54,098 nt of DNA from Pseudomonadota bacterium (GCA_021793155.1 JAJYTF010000033.1:1-54098), one strand, 5' to 3'. Counted from the first letter of the stretch, positions 17,884 through 25,934 are shown. Numbers and translations: made by a program. Notes: generated by a model not told the origin, from the letters alone.

Positions 17884-18222
17884 ATGGCCGAAGCGCGCCT
17901 GAAAGCCAAGTTGTGGATCACGGCCACTGTGCGGGCATGCCAGGCCCAGGGGATGACCGCCACCGTCGTCCGCAAGGGCGACGAGGACGCGGGCGCGGTG
18001 CTGATCAAGCAGAACCTGCGGGGCGGTGGCTTTCGCGTGCTGACCCAGGTCCGCACCGCCGAAGGCAACCTCGCCTGGCTGCGCGGAACCGGCCCCGACG
18101 CGGTGACCGAACAGCAGGCCGACGCCTATATCGCCCGGCAGGTGGACCGGGACTGGGATCTGTGGGTGATTGAGATCGAGGACCGCGACGGCAGATTGCC
18201 GTTCACCGGAACCCTGTTGTGA
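17884..18222 (+). CDS. DUF1491 family protein
   Basis: A 112-residue soluble protein matching the alphaproteobacterial DUF1491 family as I remember it: an N-terminal RLKAKLWITATVRACQAQG, then KGDEDAGAVLIKQN and the C-terminal RQVDRDWDLWVIEIEDRDG. Function unknown. It stands alone downstream of nrdJ, separated by 166 bp. A GCCGGC/GCCGGC inverted repeat follows the stop in the short convergent gap to the next gene. Confidence 0.8.
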   Translation: MAEARLKAKLWITATVRACQAQGMTATVVRKGDEDAGAVLIKQNLRGGGFRVLTQVRTAEGNLAWLRGTGPDAVTEQQADAYIARQVDRDWDLWVIEIEDRDGRLPFTGTLL

Positions 18223-18255
18223 CGGCGCCGGCGTGACCGCCGGCTCGCCGAATCG

Positions 18256-18558
18256 TCACCGTCCGCGGCCGGAACCGCAGCCACAGCCACCGTGACCGCA
18301 TCCCGCCTCGTCGTCCTCATCCTCGTCCTCATCCTCGTCGGCCTCGGGGGTGTAACGAATGGCGCCCTGGTAGATCTGCGCCGATCGGCCCTGGAAGCTG
18401 ACCGTGATGAATCGCTCGCCGCGCTCGTCGACCTTCATTTCCATGGCGATCTCGTCCGCTTCCACGGCTTTCACCGTCTGCTCCGAGGTCAGGTCCAAGG
18501 CCTTGCCGATGGCTCCCAGAAGAGCGTTCAACTCGGCGTACATTTCGCGGTCGTTCAT
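18256..18558 (-). CDS. Small acidic protein with a Gly/Cys-rich tail, unknown function
   Basis: A 100-residue protein starting at ATG 18558 with a good ribosome-binding site (GGAAGGAC). The first 70 residues look globular, with a helical segment (EMYAELNALLGAIGKALDL) followed by beta-type EMKVDERGERFITVSF. It ends in an Asp/Glu run and a CGHGGCGCGSG tail that may bind metal or only be low complexity. I do not recognise the family. An in-frame upstream start at 18672 lacks support. Confidence 0.6.
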   Translation of the reverse strand: MNDREMYAELNALLGAIGKALDLTSEQTVKAVEADEIAMEMKVDERGERFITVSFQGRSAQIYQGAIRYTPEADEDEDEDEDDEAGCGHGGCGCGSGRGR

Positions 18559-18702
18559 GGCGTCCTTCCGAATATGAGAAGGGCAACCTAGTCCTTCCGC
18601 GGGGGTGGTTGCAAGGCTCGGAAAGGGATGCCCAGGGCGATCGGTCGAACGCGCACTCTGATGCGAGAGCAAAAAAAACGGGATGAGCGGTCGGCGCGCC
18701 GA

Positions 18703-18999
18703 TCAGGCCTTGGCCGGCTTTCCGGCCTTCGTCGCGGCAGAGGTCCTGGTCGGTTTGACGGTGTTCGTCGTCTTGGCCGCTTTCGCCGTCCTGACCGATT
18801 TCGTCGTCTCTGCCGCCGCCGCTTTCGGCGCCGCCTTCCTTTCGATTGTGGCCTTCCTCGGCTTCGCTGCCGTTTCGGTATTGGCGGCGCACTCGGCTTC
18901 GGCCCGCAGCCAATGCTCGACATCGCGGCCCTGGGGACGCCCTTCGGCCTCCCAAATCTCGAATGCGCGCCGGCGGACCTTGTCGTGGATCTCGGTCAT
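18703..18999 (-). CDS. DUF2934-containing basic protein
   Basis: A 98-residue protein whose first 40 residues match the DUF2934 pattern: DKVRRRAFEIWEAEGRPQGRDVEHWLRAEAE. The rest is a Lys/Ala/Thr-rich basic tail like those of histone-like or DNA-associated proteins. Starts at ATG 18999 after GAGGGAAGC. Function unknown; nucleoid or nucleic-acid association is a guess from the tail composition. Confidence 0.72.
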   Translation of the reverse strand: MTEIHDKVRRRAFEIWEAEGRPQGRDVEHWLRAEAECAANTETAAKPRKATIERKAAPKAAAAETTKSVRTAKAAKTTNTVKPTRTSAATKAGKPAKA

Positions 19000-19160
19000 G
19001 CTTCCCTCGTCAAGGATTCGGAGTGCCTCGAAAGGGAAGGCTAACGTATTGGGGTGCAACGCACAATTCTTTCTTCCAGGCTTTCTGCCGGATCGCGGCC
19101 GGTCATTCGCCGACGGAGTAGGCCTTCACCCCGATCGGTCGGCAATGCTATTCAGATGGG

Positions 19161-20801
19161 ATGCGCGTTCTTGGATTTTCCGCTTTCCATCACGACAGCG
19201 CCGCCGCCCTGGTGGAAGATGGCCGCATCGTCGCCGCCGTCGAAGAGGAACGATTCAGCCGGCGGAAGCACGACTCGGGCTTCCCCCGCAACGCCATCGC
19301 CTATTGCCTGGCTGCCGGCGGTTGCGGCATCGATGGGATCGACCTTATCGCCTCGGCCGACCGGCCGGCGGCCGGCGACCCCGTTTTCCGCGAATTGGGC
19401 GGGCTGATCCCCGGCCGGGAACAGGCGGACCGTGTTTGGTTCGGCGCCCATCATCTGTCTCACGCCGCCTCGGCGTTCTTCCCCTCCCCTTTTCCGCGGG
19501 CGGCGGTTCTCACCATGGACGGCATCGGCCGGGGAATCGTCACCGCTCTGGCCCTGGGCGACGGCAATCGCCTGGAGATGATTGAGGAAGTGCCGCATCC
19601 TCATTCTCTTGGCCTTCTTTATTCGGCCTTCACCCGCTATGCCGGGTTCAAACCCCAGTCCGGCGAATACAAGGTCATGGGCCTCGCCCCCTATGGGCGG
19701 CCCCGCTTCACCGACCGGATCTTCGAGATGCTCGACGGGCTCTCCGAGGATGGAACCTTTCGCCTCGACGAAGCTGCTCTGTCCGACCAGCATATCGCGC
19801 ACCTGCTCGGCCGGCCTGCCCGACACTCCGCCCAACCGCTGGACCAGTTCCATATGGATGTCGCCGCCTCGATCCAACGGGTGACGGAACAGCTCGTTCT
19901 GCGCCTGGCTCGCGCGGCCGCGCGGCGCACCGGCGCTTCCGACCTGTGCATGGCCGGCGGCGTGGCGTTGAACTGCGTGGCCAACGGCAAGCTGCTGCGC
20001 GAGGGCGTCTTCGAGCGGTTGTGGATACAACCCGCGGCGGGAGATGCCGGCGGCGCCATCGGGGCGGCGCTGGCGGCCTACCATATGGCTCTGGGCGGAA
20101 TACGCCGGGCCGACGACCGCCACGACCGGATGGACGGGGGCTATCTCGGCCCCGCCTATACTCAGCAAGACGTCGAGCGCCGGCTGGCCGCAGCGGGCGC
20201 GGTGTACCTGACGGTCGACGAGGACGGCGTGACCGGCCGCACCGCCGCCGCCCTGGCGGCAGGAAAAACGGTGGGCTGGATGCAGGGGCGCCTGGAATTC
20301 GGTCCACGGGCGTTGGGAAACCGTTCCATCCTTGCCGACCCGCGGCGGCCGACGATGCGCGAGACCCTGAACCGCGACGTCAAATTCCGCGAGCCGTTCC
20401 GCCCGTTCGCCCCGGCCGTGCTGGCCGAAGACGCGGCGCAATGGTTCGAGCTTCCGGTCGCCTCCCCCTACATGCTGCTGGTCGCTCCGGTGCGCCGATC
20501 CGAGATCCCGGCGGCGACCCATGTGGACGGATCGGCCCGCCCGCAGACGGTTGATGCCGAGACCAACCCGCGCTTCCACGCCCTGTTGTCCCGCTTCAAG
20601 GAATTGACCGGCTGCCCGGTCCTGCTCAACACCAGCTTCAATGTGCGGGGCGAGCCCATGGTCAACACGCCCGAGGATGCCTTCCGCTGCTTCATGGGAA
20701 GCGACATCGACCTGTTGGCCGTAGGCAACTGCCTGCTTCGCAAGGAGGAGCAGGACATCGGGCTCAGGCTCGACTACCGCACCGCCTTCGATCCGGATTA
20801 G
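19161..20801 (+). CDS. Carbamoyltransferase of the NodU/CmcH/TobZ family
   Basis: A 546-residue enzyme with an N-terminal Kae1-like domain (MRVLGFSAFHHDSAAALVEDG and FGAHHLSHAASAFF, supplying metal/ATP-binding histidines) and a C-terminal carbamoyltransferase domain (GRLEFGPRALGNRSILADP, LNTSFNVRGEPMVNTPEDA). Members use carbamoyl phosphate and ATP, via carbamoyl-adenylate, to carbamoylate hydroxyl groups of sugars or antibiotics such as Nod factors or tobramycin. Here it stands alone with no glycan or secondary-metabolite genes nearby, so the acceptor is unknown. Its stop overlaps the end of the convergent znuB gene by 4 bp. Confidence 0.92.
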   Translation: MRVLGFSAFHHDSAAALVEDGRIVAAVEEERFSRRKHDSGFPRNAIAYCLAAGGCGIDGIDLIASADRPAAGDPVFRELGGLIPGREQADRVWFGAHHLSHAASAFFPSPFPRAAVLTMDGIGRGIVTALALGDGNRLEMIEEVPHPHSLGLLYSAFTRYAGFKPQSGEYKVMGLAPYGRPRFTDRIFEMLDGLSEDGTFRLDEAALSDQHIAHLLGRPARHSAQPLDQFHMDVAASIQRVTEQLVLRLARAAARRTGASDLCMAGGVALNCVANGKLLREGVFERLWIQPAAGDAGGAIGAALAAYHMALGGIRRADDRHDRMDGGYLGPAYTQQDVERRLAAAGAVYLTVDEDGVTGRTAAALAAGKTVGWMQGRLEFGPRALGNRSILADPRRPTMRETLNRDVKFREPFRPFAPAVLAEDAAQWFELPVASPYMLLVAPVRRSEIPAATHVDGSARPQTVDAETNPRFHALLSRFKELTGCPVLLNTSFNVRGEPMVNTPEDAFRCFMGSDIDLLAVGNCLLRKEEQDIGLRLDYRTAFDPD

Positions 20802-21673
20802 GACCGCAGGTGCCGCCGCCGCAGGATCAGGTAGAGCATGCCGTCGCGTGGCCCGGCGAGAAGAGAGAACAGGTAGAAGCCGCCGGCGACCAGAACGATG
20901 GCCGGCCCGGACGGCAGGTTCAACTGGTAGGACAACACCAACCCGGCGTACCCGGACAGAAGGCCGACAGCGGTCGCCAATGCGATCAGGCTCCAGACCT
21001 CGCGGGCCCAGAAGCGCGCCGCGGTGGCCGGCAGCATCATCAGGCCCACCGCCATCAGCGTGCCCAGGGCCTGAAAACCGCTCACCATGTTGAGCACGAC
21101 GAGGATCAGGAACACCGTATGATAGACCCCGCCGCGGGCGCCGAGCGCCCGCAGGAAGGAGGGGTCGAAGCATTCCGCCACCAAGCCGCGAAAGATCACC
21201 GCGAACGCCCCCAGGCTGAGCGTCGCCACCGACGCCATGAGCAGCAGCGAGGTATCGTCTACCCCAAGGATGCTGCCGAACAGGACATGCATCAGGTCCA
21301 CGGTGCTGCCATGGGTCGATACCAACAGCACGCCGATGGCTAACGAGATCAGGAAGAACGAGGCGAAACTGGCGTCTTCCTTGAGCGGCGTGAAACGGGT
21401 CACCAGGCCGGAAAACAGCGCCACCACCACCCCGGCGACGAACCCGCCCAGGCTCATGGCCGGCAGGGACAGCCCGGCCACCATGAAACCGACGGCCGCA
21501 CCGGGCAGCACCGAATGGGCCATGGTGTCGCCGATCAGGCTCATCCGGCGCAGCACCAGGAAGACCCCGACGGGGCCGGCCCCCAAAGACAGGGCCAGGC
21601 AGGCCACCAGCGCGCGGCGCATGAAGCTGAAGTCGGCGAACGGCCCGATCAGCCAGTCATAAACCACGGTCAT
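20798..21673 (-). CDS. znuB: Zinc/manganese ABC transporter permease, ZnuB-like
   Basis: A 291-residue ABC-3 family permease with eight to nine hydrophobic segments. Motifs include VFLVLRRMSLIGDTMAHSVLPGAA near the N-terminus and QALGTLMAVGLMMLPATAARFW, characteristic of metal-ion permeases. It is coupled (ATGA) to the upstream ATPase gene. Zinc rather than manganese is favoured because a Zur-box-like palindrome precedes the operon; that is inference. No substrate-binding protein (znuA) gene is in this operon. Confidence 0.9.
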   Translation of the reverse strand: MTVVYDWLIGPFADFSFMRRALVACLALSLGAGPVGVFLVLRRMSLIGDTMAHSVLPGAAVGFMVAGLSLPAMSLGGFVAGVVVALFSGLVTRFTPLKEDASFASFFLISLAIGVLLVSTHGSTVDLMHVLFGSILGVDDTSLLLMASVATLSLGAFAVIFRGLVAECFDPSFLRALGARGGVYHTVFLILVVLNMVSGFQALGTLMAVGLMMLPATAARFWAREVWSLIALATAVGLLSGYAGLVLSYQLNLPSGPAIVLVAGGFYLFSLLAGPRDGMLYLILRRRHLRS

Positions 21674-22410
21674 GCCGCCCCGCGGCAGATATCGGCTTCG
21701 CTGTCCCAGGCTTCGCTCATCGCCCGGGCCGCCAGCAAGTTTTCGGTGGTCAGCACCTTGGCGGTGGCCCCCCAGGCGACCGCCTCGCGCGCCAGCAGCA
21801 AGGTTTCGGGAAAGTGTCGCCGGACCTGTTCGAAATCATGGAGGACGGCGATCACCGTCCGCCCCTCGTCGTGCCATCGCTCGACCAGGCGCAGAAGATC
21901 GGCCGTGGTGCGGCTGTCGACGGCGGTGAAGGGTTCGTCCAGCATGATCAGCGGGCAATCGGCGACCAGCAGGCGGGCGAACAGGACCCGCTGGCGCTGT
22001 CCGGCACTCAACGAACCGAACGGACGATGTTCGAAGCCGTCCAGGCCGACGTTGTGCAGGGCTGACGCGGCGGCTTCACGCATCGCCCCGGCCATCGGCC
22101 GGAATGCGCCGGCGCGTCGCCAATGCCCCATCAGCACCACATCGAACACCGATATGGGAAAGCTTTCGTCGATAGCGGCCGCTTGCGGCAGATAGGCGAG
22201 GTCGCGCGGCCCGGCCCCGTGGAACACCACCTCTCCCTGGCTGGGCTTGTGCAGACCGGCGACGGCTTTGATCAGACTGCTCTTGCCCGCGCCGTTCGGT
22301 CCGACCACGGCGGTCAGGCTTCCTTGGCGGAACTGCCCGCTCAAATGGTGAACCGCCGGATGGCGATCGTAGGTGATGGTAAGGTCGCGCAACTCGATCA
22401 GCGCAGGCAT
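21670..22410 (-). CDS. znuC: Zinc/manganese ABC transporter ATP-binding protein, ZnuC-like
   Basis: A 246-residue ABC ATPase: Walker A GPNGAGKSS, a signature of LSAGQRQRV and Walker B LIMLDEPF. The order ATPase-permease and the similarity to metal-type ATPases (AVVGPNGAGKSSLIKAVAGL) assign it to the ZnuC/MntB group. The start at 22410 follows GGAGGT by seven bases; an in-frame start at 22521 would run through the small ORF upstream in another frame. It ends overlapping znuB. Confidence 0.91.
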   Translation of the reverse strand: MPALIELRDLTITYDRHPAVHHLSGQFRQGSLTAVVGPNGAGKSSLIKAVAGLHKPSQGEVVFHGAGPRDLAYLPQAAAIDESFPISVFDVVLMGHWRRAGAFRPMAGAMREAAASALHNVGLDGFEHRPFGSLSAGQRQRVLFARLLVADCPLIMLDEPFTAVDSRTTADLLRLVERWHDEGRTVIAVLHDFEQVRRHFPETLLLAREAVAWGATAKVLTTENLLAARAMSEAWDSEADICRGAA

Positions 22411-22414
22411 GCGC

Positions 22415-22540
22415 CTACCTCCACCAGTCCAGGGCCCAACCGACCGCCAACCACAGCAGAAGGCTGGCCGCCACCACCACGACCAAACGGCGGCCGACCC
22501 CCCATACGAACGGCGAAACATTTGGAAGAAACGGTTCCAT
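22415..22540 (-). CDS. Candidate 41-residue membrane microprotein at the head of the znu operon
   Basis: A short frame from ATG 22540 to TAG 22415 encodes 41 residues with one strongly hydrophobic helix (about 19-38) bounded by Arg-Arg and an aromatic WALDWWR end. It stops 4 bp before the znuC start, so the znuC ribosome-binding site lies inside its last codons, which suggests coupling. No clear ribosome-binding site precedes it. It lies 26 bp downstream of the Zur-box-like palindrome. It could be a small transporter-associated subunit or a leader peptide, or be spurious. Confidence 0.4.
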   Translation of the reverse strand: MEPFLPNVSPFVWGVGRRLVVVVAASLLLWLAVGWALDWWR

Positions 22541-22566
22541 CGATGAAAGGCCGGAAACGCAAACGA

Positions 22567-22579
22567 GTTACGTTATAAC
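22567..22579 (-). promoter_or_regulatory. Zur-box-like palindrome
   Basis: The minus strand reads GTTATAACGTAAC, differing at two of 13 positions from the alphaproteobacterial Zur motif GTTATAATATAAC as I recall it. It lies 27 bp upstream of the small ORF and about 157 bp upstream of znuC. Zur with bound zinc would repress the transporter. The surrounding DNA is AT-rich for this window, as expected of a promoter. Confidence 0.55.
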
Positions 22580-22812
22580 AAAACATCCACCGGCCCATTT
22601 TGTCCACGGCGAATTCGATCCGCCCCTGGGCAATCGCTGGAACTCGATTGTCCCGGCCCTGCAAAGGCCCCCTCAGGCGCCGGGCGGGATCGCCTCGGTT
22701 CCCCCTGTTTGGCCTTGTCCCTGTTTGGGGATATCGGCCGGTCCGCAGGCGGAACAGAATGGCCAGGATCGAGAAACGGTCGGTCACCCGCCGGAGTTGA
22801 GGGAGGTCTGCC

Positions 22813-23142
22813 ATGGAAGCAGCGAATATCATCGACCTGCGGCGGCATCTGAGACTGGCCCCCGAGGATGTCTTCGCCCTGGTCGGGAACGAGATCGTCC
22901 CGGTGGTGAACATGTCCGCCGCAGGCATTTGCCTGAACCGGCCCGACGCCGAGTTCACCGACAAGAACGTCGACTTCTGGGTGGTGCCGCGAACCCATGG
23001 GTTCCTCGACATGAACCGGGCGGTCCAGGTGCACGGACACATGGTCGGACGAAGCGAGACGCAGATACGGATCGTCTTTTCGACGCTCAATTACGAACTG
23101 GCCAGCATGATCCGCCGCTACCAGGCCAGCAAGGACGCCTGA
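22813..23142 (+). CDS. PilZ-domain protein
   Basis: A 109-residue single-domain protein with both c-di-GMP-binding signatures of PilZ: RxxxR at residues 10-14 (RRHLR) and NxSxxG at 33-38 (NMSAAG), followed by the alternating strands of the beta barrel. It therefore probably binds c-di-GMP. No output domain is fused. The start at 22813 follows GAGGGAGGTCTGCC. Neighbours (znu operon, dinB) give no hint of its target. Confidence 0.75.
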   Translation: MEAANIIDLRRHLRLAPEDVFALVGNEIVPVVNMSAAGICLNRPDAEFTDKNVDFWVVPRTHGFLDMNRAVQVHGHMVGRSETQIRIVFSTLNYELASMIRRYQASKDA

Positions 23143-23192
23143 TCGCCGGCCGCTTCCCTGAACAAGCCGATCGTGGGTAGACTGGGCAGGCC

Positions 23193-24356
23193 ATGGCCTG
23201 CCTTTGCCGAGATTGCGCGCATCTGATCGATGCCGACGCCGCGAGCTGCACCAATTGCGGATCGGCCAGACTGGTGACTCACCCGGAACTTCTCGACCTC
23301 TCCATCGCCCATATCGATTGCGATGCGTTCTACGCCTCGGTCGAAAAGCGGGACGATCCCGCTCTCAACGACAAGCCGGTCATCGTCGGCCATCCCGGCG
23401 GACGGGGCGTGGTGACCACGGCATGCTATATCGCCCGCCAGTACGGCCCGCGCTCGGCGATGCCCATGTTCAAGGCCCTTCAGCTCTGCCCGCAGGCCGT
23501 CGTCATCCCTCCCGACATGGCGAAGTACCGCCAGGCCAGCTCGCAGATCCGCAGCCTGTTCCTCAAGGCGACACCGCTGGTCGAGCCGGTATCCCTGGAC
23601 GAGGCCTATCTCGACCTATCGGCTGGCGCCCGCCTCGTCGACCGCGCGCCGGCCATCCTGCTGGCGCGCCTCGCCCGAGCCGTCGAGCGCGAGGTGGGCG
23701 TCACCGTCTCGGTCGGCCTCAGCTACAACAAGTTCCTCGCCAAGCTGGCATCGGACCGCGACAAGCCGCAGGGGTTTTCGGTCATCGGCCGGGCCGAGGC
23801 GACGGCCCTCCTGGCGCCACTCCCCGTCACCACGATCCACGGCATCGGCGCCGCCACGGCCCGCCGGCTGGCCGAGGCCGGCATCACCTCAGTCCGCCAG
23901 TTGCAGGCCATGCCCGAAGACGCGCTGTCGGCACGTTTCGGCAAGTTCGGCCGGGCTCTTGCCCATCTGGTGCATGGAGAAGACCGGCGCCGCGTCGTGG
24001 CCGACCGGCCGACGAAAAGCATTTCGGTGGAAACCACCTTTTCCCGCGATCAATCGGCCTACCCGGCATTGGCCGCAGCGCTGGAAGACTTGGCAGGCCG
24101 GCTGGAGCAGCGCCTGAAGCGAGCCTCGCTGGCCGGCGAGACGGTGGTGCTCAAGTTGAAGACGTCGGACTTCCACAGTCTTAGCCGGCAAAGCCGCCTG
24201 CCCCACCCGACTCAACGGGGCGACCTGATCCTGGAACATGGCTTGAGGCTGCTGGGCCGCGAGGCCGACGGCCGCGCCTTCCGCCTGATCGGCATCGGGG
24301 TCGACCATATGGCGCCGGCTACCGCAGCAGATCCGCCCGACCTGTTCGAAGCCTAA
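23193..24356 (+). CDS. dinB: DNA polymerase IV with N-terminal zinc ribbon
   Basis: A 387-residue Y-family translesion polymerase. Metal-binding carboxylates are D42 (IDCDAFYASVEKR) and D136/E137 (SLDEAYLD). The little-finger domain follows the HhH segment with IHGIGAATARRLAEAGI. The last residues PPDLFEA resemble a beta-clamp-binding motif. Before the palm domain sits a cysteine ribbon (C5, C8, C19, C22) of about 25 residues, absent from E. coli DinB. It bypasses lesions at the cost of fidelity. No LexA box was identified upstream. Confidence 0.94.
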   Translation: MACLCRDCAHLIDADAASCTNCGSARLVTHPELLDLSIAHIDCDAFYASVEKRDDPALNDKPVIVGHPGGRGVVTTACYIARQYGPRSAMPMFKALQLCPQAVVIPPDMAKYRQASSQIRSLFLKATPLVEPVSLDEAYLDLSAGARLVDRAPAILLARLARAVEREVGVTVSVGLSYNKFLAKLASDRDKPQGFSVIGRAEATALLAPLPVTTIHGIGAATARRLAEAGITSVRQLQAMPEDALSARFGKFGRALAHLVHGEDRRRVVADRPTKSISVETTFSRDQSAYPALAAALEDLAGRLEQRLKRASLAGETVVLKLKTSDFHSLSRQSRLPHPTQRGDLILEHGLRLLGREADGRAFRLIGIGVDHMAPATAADPPDLFEA

Positions 24357-24379
24357 TGGTGAGATTCCGATGGATGACG

Positions 24380-24477
24380 CATCCTTCGAGACACCGCCCT
24401 TTGCGGCTCCCCAGGACGGGGAAAATCAATGGGTTGCCCTTATCCTGAGGAGGTCCGCTGGGCCGTCTCGACGGATG
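24380..24477. repeat. Dispersed intergenic inverted-repeat element
   Basis: In the convergent gap between dinB and the LysR gene, CATCCTTCGAGAC (24380-24392) is mirrored by GTCTCGACGGATG (24465-24477) with one mismatch. Inside lies TATCCTGAGGAGG. From memory, elements of this make-up (CATCCTTCGAGAC ... CCTGAGGA) occur in many copies between genes of alphaproteobacteria. It encodes no credible protein; it may act as a terminator or be a non-autonomous repeat. Confidence 0.5.
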
Positions 24478-24488
24478 CCTTCACCGCT

Positions 24489-25415
24489 TCAGCGGCCTTC
24501 CCAATAGGGCGGGCTGCCGAAACGGCGGGCGAGGAAATCGAGGAATACCTTGACCTTCGGCGAGACCACCTTCTTCGGTGGATAGACGCCCCAGATCGCC
24601 CGCTCCGGCCCGGGTGAGATCAGTCCATCCCACTCGGGCAGCAGGGGCAGCAGGCGCCCGGCGCGGATGTCTTCTCCCACCAGCCAGGTGGGCAGCAGGG
24701 CGATGCCCAGCCCCGCCAGCGCCGCGCCGCGCAACGCCTCGGAATCATTGGCCCGCAGATGCCCGCCGACCGGCACCGTCAGTGGCTCGTCGCCGGACCC
24801 GCGGCGGCGAAAATACCATGCCCCCGACGGCTGCAAGGCGAACATCAGGCATTCGTGGCGCCGCAGATCGTCGGGCGCGGCCACCAACGGCTGTGCCTCG
24901 ACGTAGGACGGACCGGCCACCAGGGCGCGGCGATGCGGCGCCAGGCGCCGGGCCACCAGCGTGGAGTCGGTCAGAGCGCCGATCCGAACCGCGACATCGC
25001 TCCCCGACTCAATCAGGTCGACCGTCGCATCGGTCAGCGTCGCATCCACCTTGAGGTCGGGATAGGCGGACAGAAAATCCTTCAGATGCGGCACGATGTG
25101 CAGCCGGCCGAAGGCCCCGGGGAGGTTGATCCGCAGCAGGCCGCGCGGCCGGTCGTTCAGCGAGGCGGTGGCGGTGCGGGCCTCCTCGACGTCGGCGAGA
25201 ATCTGCTGGGCCCGCTCGTAGAACATGGCCCCGGCTTCGGTCATGTGCATCCGCCGAGTCGAGCGGTTGAGCAAAGCCGCGCTCAAATCGGCTTCAAGAG
25301 CGCTCACATAGCGCGACACCGTCGAAACCTTCAGCCCTTCCTCGGCGGCGGCCTTCGAGAAGCTGCCAAGGTCGACGGCACGCACGAACGCGCGCATGGC
25401 GGCCAGATAGTCCAT
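24489..25415 (-). CDS. LysR-family transcriptional regulator
   Basis: A 308-residue regulator: winged HTH in the first 60 residues (FVRAVDLGSFSKAAAEEG, then VSRYVSALEADL) and a two-lobed LysR substrate-binding domain (PRGLLRINLPGAFGRLHI ... GLGIALLPTWLV). The sequence is of the CrgA/DsdC-like group with Arg-rich hinge. It is divergent from lrgA-lrgB across 99 bp, so it probably regulates that operon and itself, as CidR does for cidAB in Gram-positives. The inducer is unknown. ATG 25415 follows GGAG. Confidence 0.92.
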   Translation of the reverse strand: MDYLAAMRAFVRAVDLGSFSKAAAEEGLKVSTVSRYVSALEADLSAALLNRSTRRMHMTEAGAMFYERAQQILADVEEARTATASLNDRPRGLLRINLPGAFGRLHIVPHLKDFLSAYPDLKVDATLTDATVDLIESGSDVAVRIGALTDSTLVARRLAPHRRALVAGPSYVEAQPLVAAPDDLRRHECLMFALQPSGAWYFRRRGSGDEPLTVPVGGHLRANDSEALRGAALAGLGIALLPTWLVGEDIRAGRLLPLLPEWDGLISPGPERAIWGVYPPKKVVSPKVKVFLDFLARRFGSPPYWEGR

Positions 25416-25434
25416 ACCGCTCCATCTTGCCCAT

Positions 25435-25470
25435 TTCCGCAAAAATCATTTTCCGCCAAAGCCATTCCGC
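25435..25470. promoter_or_regulatory. Triplicated TTCCGC motif between lysR and lrgA
   Basis: TTCCGC occurs at 25435-25440, 25451-25456 and 25465-25470, each followed by (A/C)AA. The spacing of 14-16 bp is roughly one and a half helical turns. GCCAAAG at 25455-25461 is mirrored by CTTTGGC at 25491-25497. These are candidate binding sites for the divergent LysR protein; LysR sites are usually T-N11-A imperfect palindromes. Confidence 0.35.
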
Positions 25471-25514
25471 AAACAAGGGCTTGGCGCCATCTTTGGCAAA
25501 ACGAGGAGGCGAAG

Positions 25515-25934
25515 ATGCCGTCGGCCATATTCATTCTCATAGCCTGCGCCCTGATCGGCGAAGCTTTGCGCGGAGCGGTCCACTTGCCTGTCCCCGGCCC
25601 GGTGATCGGCATGTTCCTGCTGGCCGGAGCACTGATTGCCGGAGCCAGGCGGATGCCGGCCGCAACCTCACTTCGCGCGTCGTTGGACCGCACCGCCGAG
25701 ACCCTGATTTCCCATATGGGGCTGCTGTTCGTTCCCGCCGGTGTCGGCATCATCGCCCAAGCCGACTTGCTGAGGCAGGAATGGCTGCCCATCCTGGCCG
25801 CCGTCATCGGCTCGACGGTGCTGAGCCTGATTGTCACCGCCCTCGTCATGCAGCGGCTCGGCCAACGGGTCGAGACCGGCGGGAAGACAGACCAACCCGC
25901 CGCCCCGTCGCCGAAACAGGAGGCCCGGCCATGA
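25515..25934 (+). CDS. lrgA: LrgA/CidA family holin-like protein
   Basis: A 139-residue membrane protein with four hydrophobic helices. CidA/LrgA motifs are the N-terminal GEALRGAVHLPVPGPVIGMF and the central HMGLLFVPAGVGII. The family forms holin-like or small-molecule export channels linked to murein hydrolase control and, in some bacteria, pyruvate or overflow-metabolite transport. ATG 25515 has a strong AGGAGG. Coupled to lrgB by an ATGA overlap. Confidence 0.9.
   Translation: MPSAIFILIACALIGEALRGAVHLPVPGPVIGMFLLAGALIAGARRMPAATSLRASLDRTAETLISHMGLLFVPAGVGIIAQADLLRQEWLPILAAVIGSTVLSLIVTALVMQRLGQRVETGGKTDQPAAPSPKQEARP

Noticed and set aside
19152-21173. A long open frame (over 670 codons) on the minus strand across the carbamoyltransferase gene and part of znuB
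   Set aside because: It is antisense to two well-supported genes, has an Arg/Gly/His-rich composition typical of shadow frames in high-GC DNA, and shows no domain.
24372-24510. Short plus-strand frames after dinB
   Set aside because: They fall inside the dispersed inverted-repeat element and have repeat-derived, family-less translations.
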